A stretch of DNA of 64,000 bases from Desulfofundulus thermobenzoicus (GCF_009428905.1 NZ_WHYR01000004.1:47291-111290); one strand, 5' to 3'; positions 54,064 through 62,390 are shown, counted from the first letter of the stretch. The notes: generated by a model not told the origin, from the sequence alone. A program made the numbers and translations.

Positions 54064-54376
54064 ATTACGCCTTTGAGACCTGTGCTCGTAGTATGATGAC
54101 AAACGCATGGCCAGGGCAGCGCGAGTAGTGGTTCCCGGCGTGCCCCACCACGTTACGCAGCGGGGCAACCGGCGGCAGCAAACATTCTTTTGCGAAGAGG
54201 ATACAAAGCATACCTGCACCTGATGGCGGAGCGTAATCCCGTCCGTGCCGGGCTGGTAGAAGAGGTCTGGCAGTATCCCTTGAGCAGTGCCGCGGACCCT
54301 GAGGCCGCGCAAGAGCGGAGCCAAAGGACCTCGGCGGACGAGGAACTGAGCAGATAATTGAGTATGGTGTCCCCCC
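54048..54376 (+). mobile_element. Decayed REP-associated tyrosine transposase (RAYT, Y1 family) between inverted repeats
   Basis: ATG 54107 opens VVVPGVPHHVTQRGNRRQQT, the typical N-terminus of RAYT/IS200-like transposases. After FFCEED the frame changes and resumes with KAYLHLMAERNPVRAGLVEE, the family's C-terminal region. The middle, with the HUH pair and catalytic tyrosine, is deleted. The unit is bracketed by GGGGACACCATACTGAATTA (54048) and its near-perfect inverted copy (54357-54376). Confidence 0.78.
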
Positions 54377-54449
54377 TGATTTCCAATTATTCTTCGGTTT
54401 ACAAAATGCAATATTTTTGATAGAATGTAAACCGGAGAGGTGAGAGGTG

Positions 54450-55517
54450 ATGATCGGAGAACGACTCAGGCTGGCCCGGCGGGCCGCCGGACTGAGCTTG
54501 CGGGAATTGGGCAACCGGGTGGGTGTGTCGCCTCAGGCCATTTCAAAGTACGAACGGGACCTGGACATACCAGGTTCCGGTGTCCTGCTCCGTCTGGCAG
54601 AGGCGCTCGGGGTCAAGGTTGAATATTTTTTCCGGACGCGTAGGGTGAAACTTTCCGTGCCGGCTTACCGTAAAAATTCTGCCCTGCGCCGCAAGCAAGA
54701 ACAAACGGTCCTTGCCCAAATCCAGGGGTGGCTTGAACGATATCTCGAGATTGAAGCGCTTTTCCCGCCCGGCGACGACGCACGCGGCTTTGCTTCACCG
54801 GAGGGCGTAAATTCCAGGATTACCGTGCCGGAAGAAGCGGAGCGGGTGGCGGAAGAGCTAAGGGCGGCCTGGCAGTTAGGCCTGGCTCCCATCGAAAACC
54901 TGACCGAACTTCTTGAGGATAAAGGGATCAAAGTTGGGTTGGTGGACGGTGCGGAGGGCTTTGACGCCTGCACCTTCACGATGGAGGACAACACCCCGGT
55001 TATTGTTATGCGGCGTAGTCTTCCCGGCGACCGCCAGCGCTTCAATTTGGCCCACGAATTAGGGCACATTATTCTCCGGCCCGAAAAAGGGGCGAGTGCA
55101 GAGAAAGCGGCGCACCGGTTTGCCGGTGCTTTTTTAGTTCCCGCACCGGCGGCGCGCCGCGAATTGGGGGAAAGGCGGCAGGCGCTTAGCCTCTACGAAC
55201 TGCACCTTTTAAAGCATAAATACGGCCTCAGTATGCAGGCCTGGATTTACCGGGCGAAGGATTTGGGTATCATTTCGGAAGCGCTCGCCACGAATTTGTT
55301 CCGCGAATTTCGCCGCCGTGGTTGGTACCAGAAAGAACCCGGCGATGCTCTGCCCCCCGAGGAACCAAAGCGGATGGAACGGCTGGTGATGCGTGCGCTT
55401 GCGGAGGATCTGATCTCAGAATCCCGTGCCGCCGAACTGCTTGCCAAATCCCTGGCCGAATTTTGGCGGGAGGTGGCCGAGCGGCATGGCGGATTCCCGG
55501 CGGATCCACGTGACTGA
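54450..55517 (+). CDS. XRE regulator fused to ImmA/IrrE-type zinc metallopeptidase (COG2856)
   Basis: 355 residues: an N-terminal XRE helix-turn-helix (ERLRLARRAAGLSLRELGNR, about 1-60) and a peptidase domain with the zinc site NLAHELGHIIL near residue 202. Such fusions act as anti-repressors or, in gene pairs, as antitoxin-like regulators. The ATG at 54450 follows GGAGAGGTG. It overlaps the PIN-domain gene by 32 bases, pointing to a functional pair. Confidence 0.88.
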   Translation: MIGERLRLARRAAGLSLRELGNRVGVSPQAISKYERDLDIPGSGVLLRLAEALGVKVEYFFRTRRVKLSVPAYRKNSALRRKQEQTVLAQIQGWLERYLEIEALFPPGDDARGFASPEGVNSRITVPEEAERVAEELRAAWQLGLAPIENLTELLEDKGIKVGLVDGAEGFDACTFTMEDNTPVIVMRRSLPGDRQRFNLAHELGHIILRPEKGASAEKAAHRFAGAFLVPAPAARRELGERRQALSLYELHLLKHKYGLSMQAWIYRAKDLGIISEALATNLFREFRRRGWYQKEPGDALPPEEPKRMERLVMRALAEDLISESRAAELLAKSLAEFWREVAERHGGFPADPRD

Positions 55518-55992
55518 CACGAACATCTGGATCGACCTGTATGCCGGCGGGATTATTCACGAAGCGTTCCAACTGCCGCTCCGGTTTATCGCCCCTGATG
55601 TGATTATTGCCGAATTACAGGCGCCCGATGGACGAGCCCTGGTATCCCTCGGATTGCAGCAGGAGGAACTTGCCGGCGACGAGGTCCGGCTAGTCATTCA
55701 AATAGCAAGCCGGTATCCCGCGCCTTCGCGCGTGGACCTTTTTACCCTGGCGCTGGCCAAAGCAAGGGGCGCTGTTTTGCTAACCGGTGACAGGCACCTG
55801 CGGAAAGCCGCGGAACAGGAGAAGGTACCCGTGCACGGGACGCTCTGGATACTGGACGAACTGGTTCGACAGCGGATCGTTACGCCCCAAAAAGCGGCCC
55901 GAGCGCTGGAAAAGATGCGGGCGAAGGGAAGCCGCCTGCCTCGTGCCGAGTGCGAACGCCGGCTGAAAAAATGGGGAAGAAGAGACGGTTGA
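55486..55992 (+). CDS. PIN-domain protein paired with the XRE-ImmA protein
   Basis: 168 residues. The PIN RNase fold is shown by VTDTNIWIDL (first Asp), the acidic IAELQ and the late GDRHLRKAAE stretch. It is probably an RNA-cleaving toxin kept in check by the overlapping upstream gene, as in described COG2856-linked PIN modules. The start is ATG 55486 behind GGGAGGTGG; GTG 55510 is an alternative. Confidence 0.8.
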   Translation: MADSRRIHVTDTNIWIDLYAGGIIHEAFQLPLRFIAPDVIIAELQAPDGRALVSLGLQQEELAGDEVRLVIQIASRYPAPSRVDLFTLALAKARGAVLLTGDRHLRKAAEQEKVPVHGTLWILDELVRQRIVTPQKAARALEKMRAKGSRLPRAECERRLKKWGRRDG

Positions 55993-56233
55993 TGCAGATT
56001 GTTCAATCTGCGAAAATGGGCCGGGGTTGGGCTAAATTAATCTAAATTAAAATGAGGATTGACATTTTCCTGTATCCATTACCCTCGGCTGGAAAGAACT
56101 CCCGATCCAAAAGGGGAGAACTTCAGGTGGTTTATAAAATATAAAAGTAAACAGAAGCAGCCCCTGCCGTTGGCCGTGGAAGGCAGGGGAATTGCGTTAC
56201 TGATTGTCGGGCAGCCAACCCACGTCGGAATTG

Positions 56234-56670
56234 ATGGGGCGGCTGTGGAAGCTGGCCGGCGGGTTAAGAAACCTGAGCCGGGACGAATTCAGGCAGTTTG
56301 CCGCCTGGCTGGGGCACGTGCTGAAGGCGAGGTGGATGTGATGATTACGAATCTGGAAATAGCCCTTGAAGAGATGGAGCAGCAGGCAGAAATGCGCGGG
56401 TTAATTAAAGGCAGGGCTGAAGGCGAGGCTTTCGGCGAGGCCAGGGGTAAGGTTGAGAAGGCACAAGACGCCATCTGCAAATACCTCAGAAGGAGGTTCG
56501 GTGATGCATCTGCCAGCCTGCAGCAGAAAGTCCGGGAGATGACCAGCCTGGAAGTGCTGGACGGGGTAATGGAGGAATTGTTTGCCGCCAACACCCTGGA
56601 AGAGGCCGGGACATCATCCGGGAAGGTCTCAATAAGTCCCTTCAGTAGTTCTGGTGGCCCGACCTGGTGA
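56234..56670 (+). pseudogene. C-terminal remnant of a second Rpn-family gene, frameshifted
   Basis: ATG 56234 encodes LWKLAGGLRNLSRDEFRQF and WLGHVLKARWM to a stop at 56341. A second frame starting at the same point continues MITNLEIALEEMEQQAEMRG, the RAEGEAFGEARG coiled segment and a C-terminal RRFGDASASLQQKV region like that of Rpn proteins. The N-terminal nuclease domain is missing. Confidence 0.6.
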
Positions 56671-56696
56671 GGGCGATGGCTCCCATACCGCCCGGG

Positions 56697-56876
56697 GACT
56701 TCAAAATCCTCCTGGTCCATACCCCTGACTTCGCGCCCCATGCAGCCAGTGCGGGCATTCAACTTCAGCTTTCAGGCTACAGCCACGGCGGCCTGATCCG
56801 GCTGCCAGGGGTTGGGGCTCTGTACTGTCCGCCTCTCGGGCGCGAATACCCCCTCGGCCTGCGCGAGGTGCCGGGA
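56697..56876 (+). pseudogene. Fragment of a metallophosphoesterase
   Basis: About 60 residues resemble the C-terminal part of calcineurin-like phosphoesterases: FKILLVHTPDFAPHAASAGI, then QLSGYSHGGLIRLPG with the metal-binding GHSHGG motif altered to GYSHGG, and ALYCPPLGREYPLG. The N-terminal metal motifs are absent. Confidence 0.65.
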
Positions 56877-57047
56877 AGCGGCTCGTCTTTTTTCCACCTT
56901 TATGCCCAATTCTCCCAGCTTGTATTCCTAAAGGTTAACCAGCTTGCGGAAGGGTATGCTCATGAAATTCTGGCTGGTCACCTTTCCCGGGGGTCAGGGG
57001 GGCCAACCCGCTGACCGGATTGCCGGGAAATATAGCCATCGAGCAGG

Positions 57048-57200
57048 AAGGCTGTAGATCGTTACCCCGGGGTAGGCCAGCAGGATGGGCGAGTGGGTGG
57101 CCATGAGGAACCGGGCATTCCGGAAGGCCGGGATGTTGAAAGGATAACCTTTCCCGGCTGCACCCCGCTTTCCGGTAACCTGAATAGCCCGCAGGAACAT
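57048..57200 (-). pseudogene. Internally deleted COG3910-type AAA ATPase
   Basis: ATG 57200 opens MFLRAIQVTGKRGAAGKGYPFNIPAFRN-like sequence (the family start, residues 1-27), which is joined in frame to FLMATHSPILLAYPGVTIYS, the C-terminal H-loop region. Walker A and B motifs between them are deleted. Confidence 0.6.
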
Positions 57201-57450
57201 TAATGTCCCCCCACGCAGCCGGGCCTTGAATATCTGCCCGTAACGCCTTTGGCCCCGGCTGCACCATCCGTTGCGGCCGCCGGACACGGAGATTCGTAAC
57301 CCCTTAAGGTGTACCTGGTATTCCGCTTTCCATTCTATAACTGATTATCCGGAAAGACAAGTGACCGCCTAATCCCCGGGTTAAAAAACCGGGGCTTCTC
57401 GACAGTTGAACACTGGTAAGTTTCTGCTTGATCCTGGCCGGGATCCAGAA
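57201..57450. other. Gene-free stretch with a hairpin like an IS605-type end
   Basis: A CCCCGG/CCGGGG hairpin (57374-57394) is followed by CTTCTCGACAGTTGAAC, which recalls the guide-RNA end of TnpB-carrying elements. No tnpB is present, so this is only a possible relic. Confidence 0.2.
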
Positions 57451-57855
57451 CTACCTGGCGTCTTTATCATGGTTGCCCGCTTTGTCCTTCAGACCCTCTC
57501 CCCCATTATTCTCCCGAATGCCCTCCGGAATCTGAAGCGCCGTGATGAAAGCGGCGATAGTTTTTGCCGGTACGCCGGTTCGCTCGGCCAAAAGCCTTAC
57601 CAGGGGATCCGAAACCAGTGAGCAATAGCAGGCCAGAGGCAGGGGGGCGGTGGTCCTGGCGGCGCCGACCAGTTCGTCCAGAGAAACCCCGAAAATCTCA
57701 CTCACCCTTACCAGAGTCTCCAGGCCGGGCTGCTTTGCCCCGCGTTCCCAGTTGGCAACAGTGGAGCGTTCCACCCCCACCATCCTGGCCACGTCGTCTT
57801 GCCTGAGGCCCAGCTTCCGGCGCAGCCGTTTTAAAGCATCTCCAAACTGGATCAT
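57451..57855 (-). CDS. XRE-family transcriptional regulator
   Basis: 134 residues with an N-terminal helix-turn-helix (LKRLRRKLGLRQDDVARMVG, RSTVANWERG) and a C-terminal oligomerisation part of unknown type. The ATG at 57855 follows GGGGTGAT. It is divergent from a short XRE-like frame at 57991 across a palindrome-rich control region, as in phage-type repressor switches. Confidence 0.85.
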   Translation of the reverse strand: MIQFGDALKRLRRKLGLRQDDVARMVGVERSTVANWERGAKQPGLETLVRVSEIFGVSLDELVGAARTTAPLPLACYCSLVSDPLVRLLAERTGVPAKTIAAFITALQIPEGIRENNGGEGLKDKAGNHDKDAR

Positions 57856-57871
57856 ATAATCACCCCGGCAG

Positions 57872-57943
57872 GTTTCTAATAGAAACTTTAGCCCTGCAAG
57901 ATTGCTATTGACAAGTTTCTAATAGGACACATATAATGTGTCC
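57872..57943. promoter_or_regulatory. Divergent promoters with repressor palindromes
   Basis: The plus-strand promoter is TTGACA (57908-57913), 18 bases, TATAAT (57932-57937). A minus-strand promoter for the regulator is TTGTCA (57909-57914) and TAAAGT (57885-57890), 18 bases apart. GTTTCTAATAGAAAC (57872-57886) is a perfect palindrome, partly repeated at 57915-57929. GGACACA-TATAA-TGTGTCC (57925-57943) is a second perfect palindrome covering the plus-strand -10 box. Confidence 0.75.
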
Positions 57944-57990
57944 ATAAGGCACATAGGGAAAACAATAGCACATAAACCAGGAGGCGGCGG

Positions 57991-58152
57991 ATGCGTGCTT
58001 GTTTGCGCAGGGCCCGGCTCCAGGCCGGTCTTGCCCAGTCCGGGCTGGCCCGGCGGGCAGCCTGCAGGAGCCCGTACAAAGGCAACACCGGGTCCAGCGT
58101 AAGCCAAACAGGCGGAGCGCGGTGCTGGCTGAGAAAAGTATTGCCCTTTTGA
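57991..58152 (+). CDS. Short XRE-like protein, probably truncated
   Basis: ATG 57991 behind AGGAGG encodes 53 residues that begin CLRRARLQAGLAQSGLARRA, the first half of an XRE helix-turn-helix, then lose resemblance. It is the first gene after the regulated promoter at 57908-57937 and sits where a cro-like gene would be expected. It may be a remnant. Confidence 0.45.
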   Translation: MRACLRRARLQAGLAQSGLARRAACRSPYKGNTGSSVSQTGGARCWLRKVLPF

Positions 58153-58265
58153 TGGCAGATTATGCCTCTTTAGTATAAAGGGTCTTATCCCCGGGTCTTA
58201 ACGGGGTGACGACCGCCCAGTCGTTGTGCTGCACGCGAATTACAAAAAGAAGGAGAAGGTGTAAG

Positions 58266-59219
58266 GTGCGGGTATTTTATGCGGGTATTATTTTATTTGC
58301 TGCAGTCATGTTCGCGGCATTTGAGGCAAAAGCCGTACCGGCGGGGTCCCTGGAGGCCAGCGGGATCAGTATCTCTCCCGCCGTTATTGAGGTAACGGCG
58401 AAGCAGGGGGAAACGGTGGAAACAGAGGTCATGTTGAGGAACGTGTCAGAGGAAGAACAGGTAGTGGAAATGCGGGTGAAGGATTTTGAGAGGCACGGGA
58501 ATCAAATAGTTTTTTTAGAAGAACCGGGAGACCCGAAATTTTCGGTGGCCGCCTGGGCTGAGGTAACCCCCGGGGGGCCGATCCGCCTGCCCCCAAACAA
58601 GTGGGTGACGGCCAGGGTGGTCGTGCGCGTCCCCCGGGATGCAGAGGTAGGGGAGCACGTCGCTGCCGTTAATGTGCGCACGGTGCAGCCAAAAGAGAAA
58701 GTACAGGGGACGGGGATGGGAGTCCACACGAGCCTCTCTGTTGCCTTTTACGTGAAAGTAACCGACCCGCAGGGAAATATGAACGTCGTCAGGGACTGGA
58801 AGTTAAACTGGGTTAAAGGAGCCAGATGGAACGGGGGCAGGTACGTGCTCAGCCTGAGCAACACGGGCAACGTGCATCTTGTCTCCGAGGGGAAGCTGAA
58901 AATTTACGACTGGCTGAACAACGAGACAGTAGAAGAGCCCCTTTTATATACCAACTTCCTCCCGGGAGTGACAAAAGAGCTGGTGGTGGAATGGAAGAAC
59001 CCGAAGCGGCTCGGGTACTTCCAGGCCGAAATTGAAGTGACCCTGGACGGAGGAGAGCGCTACGAGCGCTACCGGACCTGGTTCGTCCGCGTGCCCAATA
59101 CTGTTGTGCTGGCAGTGGTGCTCACGTTTGTGCTGGTGTTCCTGTCCATCCAGCTCTACGTGCGCCGCCTGAAGAAGCGCATGCTGGAAGAGCTGGAGCA
59201 GGTACGGAGCAGGGAGTAG
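58266..59219 (+). CDS. Secreted, membrane-anchored surface protein (DUF916-like)
   Basis: 317 residues: signal peptide (1-26), Ig-like beta domains (ISPAVIEVTAKQGETVETEV, then VRNV, RVVVRVPRDAEVGEHVAAV) and a C-terminal transmembrane helix (about 286-306) with a basic cytoplasmic tail. The plan resembles DUF916/WxL-associated surface proteins. The GTG at 58266 has AAGGAGAAGG upstream. It precedes a small secreted protein at 59528 that could be its surface partner. Confidence 0.7.
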   Translation: MRVFYAGIILFAAVMFAAFEAKAVPAGSLEASGISISPAVIEVTAKQGETVETEVMLRNVSEEEQVVEMRVKDFERHGNQIVFLEEPGDPKFSVAAWAEVTPGGPIRLPPNKWVTARVVVRVPRDAEVGEHVAAVNVRTVQPKEKVQGTGMGVHTSLSVAFYVKVTDPQGNMNVVRDWKLNWVKGARWNGGRYVLSLSNTGNVHLVSEGKLKIYDWLNNETVEEPLLYTNFLPGVTKELVVEWKNPKRLGYFQAEIEVTLDGGERYERYRTWFVRVPNTVVLAVVLTFVLVFLSIQLYVRRLKKRMLEELEQVRSRE

Positions 59220-59527
59220 GCTTGCCGCTTTCGCCCGGCAGTTTCTGCCCGTGGGGAAAGCGCCCGTGACGGCGGGGATGAAAGGGAGTTCTCGTAAAAA
59301 CCGCGGGACGCCGCGCCTGCAGGACCGGGCCGGCAGGCCAGCGATTAAATCGAAGGGAGGTGGTGCGGGCAGCGCAGGGAGCAGAAGGGAAAGTAAGGGT
59401 GCGGGGGGAGTGCGGCGGTGCCGTCCAGCACCGGCGGGGTGGCCTGGTGAGTAACGGGAAAATATGGCCAGCGGGGGAGATGGCAATCCCTCGCGGAACG
59501 AAAAACAAAACAGGGAGGTAGAGAACG
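59220..59527. other. Intergenic stretch between the two surface-protein genes
   Basis: 308 GC-rich bases; one short Arg/Gly-rich frame has no support. The ribosome binding site of the next gene (GGGAGG) lies at its end. Confidence 0.4.
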
Positions 59528-60037
59528 ATGAGGATGAAGCGTTTAGCTGTGGCGGTCGCGGTGGCCCTCGTGGTGAGCCTCATGGCAGGCATTGTCGCCT
59601 ACGCCGCCATCCAGAATGTTACCACAAATGTTACGGTCGGACAGGAGTTAGCGTTAACCCTGGACCGTACCTCCATCAACTTTGGTCTGGTAACAGCAGG
59701 GAGTACCGGTAAGCCGGCAGACAACCCCGTTGTGGCCACCGTCCAGTCTCCGAGTTTCAGCTACAACGTAGCGCTATCAGGAACAAACTTGGCTGGACAG
59801 ACAAATCCCAGTCAGTCAATTGCGATAAACAACATGGAGTACCAACTTTCGATCAATAACGGGTCCCCCACTAACTGGGCTGCAGTTCCCGGTACGTCTA
59901 CGGTAGTTGCGAACAACCAACCGGCTACGACGGGGTCCGGGTCGACGTACACTTTCAGCTACAGGTTGAGCGTACCGGCAAATACCCCTTCCCAGAGTTA
60001 CCAGGGAACGCTGACGATAGAAGCAACTACAATTTAA
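59528..60037 (+). CDS. Small secreted beta-rich protein
   Basis: 169 residues: a clear signal peptide (1-27, ending VAYA-A), then a Ser/Thr/Asn-rich domain of alternating strands (TNVTVGQELALTLDRTSINF, later YRLSVPANTPSQSYQG and LTIEAT). The low-charge, Thr-rich composition is that of surface-layer, pilus-like or WxL-type proteins; no precise family is recognised. It follows the DUF916-like gene and ends before a strong terminator. Confidence 0.7.
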   Translation: MRMKRLAVAVAVALVVSLMAGIVAYAAIQNVTTNVTVGQELALTLDRTSINFGLVTAGSTGKPADNPVVATVQSPSFSYNVALSGTNLAGQTNPSQSIAINNMEYQLSINNGSPTNWAAVPGTSTVVANNQPATTGSGSTYTFSYRLSVPANTPSQSYQGTLTIEATTI

Positions 60038-60103
60038 CGTCGCTGCGCCGTTCTTCCCCCCTCTTTTCCGCCATTTTGCAGGGGAGCAGGACCCCGCCGG
60101 GAT

Positions 60104-60151
60104 CCGGGACGCGGCCGCGGGACACCGGGGCCGGCGTCCCGGTCGTTTTTT
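60104..60151 (+). terminator. Terminator after the surface-protein genes
   Basis: A stem CCGGGACGC / GCGTCCCGG (60104-60142) with an internal GC-rich arm is followed by TCGTTTTTT. Confidence 0.8.
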
Positions 60152-60396
60152 AGGGGGGGCCCTGCCCGGGAGAGGGGGCGTACCGGGTTCACCCGGCAAG
60201 CCCGTTCCGGAAGATTTCGGTCGCCCTCCGGGCGACGACTCCTTCCTCCGACAGGACAGGCCTGCCGGTTTTCAGAGGCATTTTCCGTCTGACGTACGGG
60301 GCTGGTACGGCGAAGGCGGGCTTCCCCGCGAGGCCTGATCTTGTTGAAATAAACCGGAAACCCTGTTGTAGAACGCGAGGAGAGGGGTACTGAAAA

Positions 60397-61524
60397 GTGC
60401 GGAAGGTCTCCGTTGATTCCCTGCGGCCCGGCATGAAGGTCTGGCGCTCCATCTACAACTCCCGCGGGCGGCTGCTCGTCGCCGCCGGCACCGTGCTGGG
60501 CCGGGGTTACATCCGCCGGCTTAAAGCACACGGCGTTCCTGCCGTGTACATCGACGACGGCCTGCTGCCCGGTGTCTGTGTTGAGGACGTTATTTCTGAT
60601 GACGTCCGCGTGCAGGCCATGAAGCAGGTCCGCCTGCTGCTGGAAGAGGAGCCGCAGGGGGCGCCCGCTGGCCGCGCGCTCATCAGGGTGCAGGAAATTG
60701 CGCAGGCGGTCAACGAGATCATTGACGAGCTCTTGAGCCGCGAGTCCGTGGTCGTAAACCTGGCCGATATCAGGTCGCTGGACGATTATACTTTCGGCCA
60801 TTCGGTGAACGTCTGCGTCCTGTCCCTGATTACGGGCATTACCCTGGGGTACGGCCGGGAGGAGCTGTTCCGCCTGGGCATGGGGGCGGTCCTGCACGAC
60901 ATCGGCAAGGTCCGCGTCCCGGAGGAGATCCTGAACAAACCGGGTCCCCTGACCGGGGAGGAATTCGAAGTCGTCAAGCAGCACACGGTTTGCGGTTACG
61001 AACTTCTGCAGTGCCTGTCCGGTGTCGGCCATGCGCCGGCCTGCGTGGCCCTCCAGCACCACGAGCGCCACGATGGCCAGGGTTATCCGGAGGGCCTGCG
61101 GGGAGACGAGATTCACCCGTTCGCGCGCATCGTCGCCGTGGCGGACGTTTTCGACGCGCTTACCGCCGACCGGGTTTACCGCCGCGCCCTGCCGGTGCAC
61201 GAGGCGTGGGAGATGCTGGCGGGCTCGGGCGGTTTTCTCTTCGACTTCAGGATCGTGCGGGCTTTTCTTTACAACGTAGCGGCCTACCCGGTCGGCACCG
61301 TTGTGGCCCTGAGCAGCGGCGAGATAGGGGTGGTGGTGGAAACCGTGCGCGGTCTGTCCCGTCAACCCCGGGTGCGCGTCCTTTTCGACGCCGGCGGCGC
61401 CCCGGTAACGGACGGCCGCGAGCGGCACCTGGCCGGGGAGCGGGGCATTACCGTGGTGCGTGTGGTCGTCGAGGATGAACTCGGGAACCTTGAAATTAAA
61501 ATAAAGAAGCTGAAAAATAAATAA
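60397..61524 (+). CDS. HD-GYP domain cyclic-di-GMP phosphodiesterase
   Basis: 375 residues. An N-terminal DUF3391-like part (about 1-60) precedes the HD-GYP domain (about 125-310): HSVNV, HDIGK, HHERHDGQGYP and DVFDALTADRVYR. A C-terminal beta-rich extension of about 80 residues follows. It degrades c-di-GMP, so it may lower adhesion or surface-protein output; its neighbour is the secreted surface pair. The start is GTG behind GAGGAGAGG. Confidence 0.93.
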   Translation: MRKVSVDSLRPGMKVWRSIYNSRGRLLVAAGTVLGRGYIRRLKAHGVPAVYIDDGLLPGVCVEDVISDDVRVQAMKQVRLLLEEEPQGAPAGRALIRVQEIAQAVNEIIDELLSRESVVVNLADIRSLDDYTFGHSVNVCVLSLITGITLGYGREELFRLGMGAVLHDIGKVRVPEEILNKPGPLTGEEFEVVKQHTVCGYELLQCLSGVGHAPACVALQHHERHDGQGYPEGLRGDEIHPFARIVAVADVFDALTADRVYRRALPVHEAWEMLAGSGGFLFDFRIVRAFLYNVAAYPVGTVVALSSGEIGVVVETVRGLSRQPRVRVLFDAGGAPVTDGRERHLAGERGITVVRVVVEDELGNLEIKIKKLKNK

Positions 61525-61607
61525 CCCGCGGCGGTGGCGATTTAAGAGTAGCCTGCGGCGGACGGGAGAAACCTCGTGCGGCGGAAATGCAGAGCGGGAC
61601 GTCTTAA

Positions 61608-61710
61608 TGTCGATTCTCAAAATAAACCGGAAAAAATTATCACATTAAATTAGGTCGGCCAGCCACAAAAACCAAAGAAATTATCACTTTAAAAAGGTAA
61701 ACCCAAATAC
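61608..61710 (+). mobile_element. Putative transposon end with repeated protein-binding motifs
   Basis: TGT at 61608 opens a tract with ATTCTCAAAATAA (61613) and ATTCTCAAATAA (61712), and AATTATCACATTAAA (61634) and AATTATCACTTTAAA (61678). Two motif types in the same orientation next to a TGT terminus are the style of TnsB/IstA-type transposon ends. The adjacent minus-strand genes include a transposition-type ATPase remnant. Confidence 0.5.
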
Positions 61711-61734
61711 AATTCTCAAATAACGTTGGCAAAC

Positions 61735-61769
61735 AAAAAGCCGGGCTGCCTCATTTTTCAGGCACCCCG
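61735..61769 (-). terminator. Terminator of the transposon-type genes
   Basis: On the minus strand a stem GGGGTGCCT / AGGCAGCCC (61743-61768, two mismatches) is followed by GGCTTTTTG. Confidence 0.7.
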
Positions 61770-61783
61770 ACCAATTGTTCCGG

Positions 61784-62056
61784 TTAAAGCAGCCGCCTTT
61801 TTTTAATGGCCAGCATTTCAGCCCGGGCTTCACCTAATTTTTCCCGGAATACGGTGGCAAACCAGGCAGCCCGATTTTTTGTCGGCGGGTAATGCCTGGC
61901 CTTATCGGCCACCTTGCAGACTGCCTCAATCATTTCCTCCGGGGTAAAGTGCAGTTCCCTGGCCATTTGGAGTGCCAGTGGCAGTAAATCATAAAAACCG
62001 ACTGGCAAAGTAATATTCCAGGCTGAGTCTTTTGTACATATGAGCCGCCTCTTCAC
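61784..62056 (-). CDS. Accessory protein of a transposition module, function unknown
   Basis: 90 residues, helical and basic at the end. The GTG start directly follows the ATPase stop, so the two were translated together. Short genes of this kind often follow ExeA/TniB-like ATPases in clostridial transposons. No catalytic motif is visible. Confidence 0.55.
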   Translation of the reverse strand: MKRRLICTKDSAWNITLPVGFYDLLPLALQMARELHFTPEEMIEAVCKVADKARHYPPTKNRAAWFATVFREKLGEARAEMLAIKKRRLL

Positions 62057-62390
62057 CTAAACTTCCAGCTCCTGGCTTGCCTGGTACACCACATCCTCGT
62101 CAATCTGCTTTTGTTTCCTGCCGTATGCGCAGATCAGGCAGCTGGTCACCAGATTGTTAACCAGCCGGGGCAATCCTTTGGTGATGGTGTAAATGGCCTC
62201 CAGAGCTTGCGGGGTAAAGATCTCCTCGTGCAGGCCGGCGTTTTTCAGGCGGCTTACACAGTATTCCTGGATTTCGCCGGGTTTAAGGCCCTGCATGACA
62301 TACTTTACGGTGAGCCTTTGGTTTCCGGCCGCAAGACCCAGACCCGGCGGGTAGGTAAAAAGCGGTGGAATGCTGGCTCGTCCACCAGTG
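62057..62390 (-). pseudogene. C-terminal part of an ExeA/TniB-type AAA ATPase
   Basis: The frame encodes LTVKYVMQGLKPGEIQEYC, then LEAIYTITKGLPRLVNNLV, matching the sensor-2 and winged-helix end of ExeA-like ATPases that assist DDE transposases. Upstream, only about 30 more codons show similarity; Walker motifs are missing, so the gene is truncated at its 5' end near 62390. Confidence 0.65.

Noticed and set aside
59251..59454. 67-codon Arg/Gly-rich frame between the surface-protein genes
   Set aside because: Composition follows the GC-rich DNA, with no ribosome binding site or similarity.
60347..61633. AAATAAACCGGAAA present at 60347 and 61620, on both sides of the HD-GYP gene
   Set aside because: A 14-base match is expected by chance a few times in a window of this size, and no other sign of insertion is seen at 60347.
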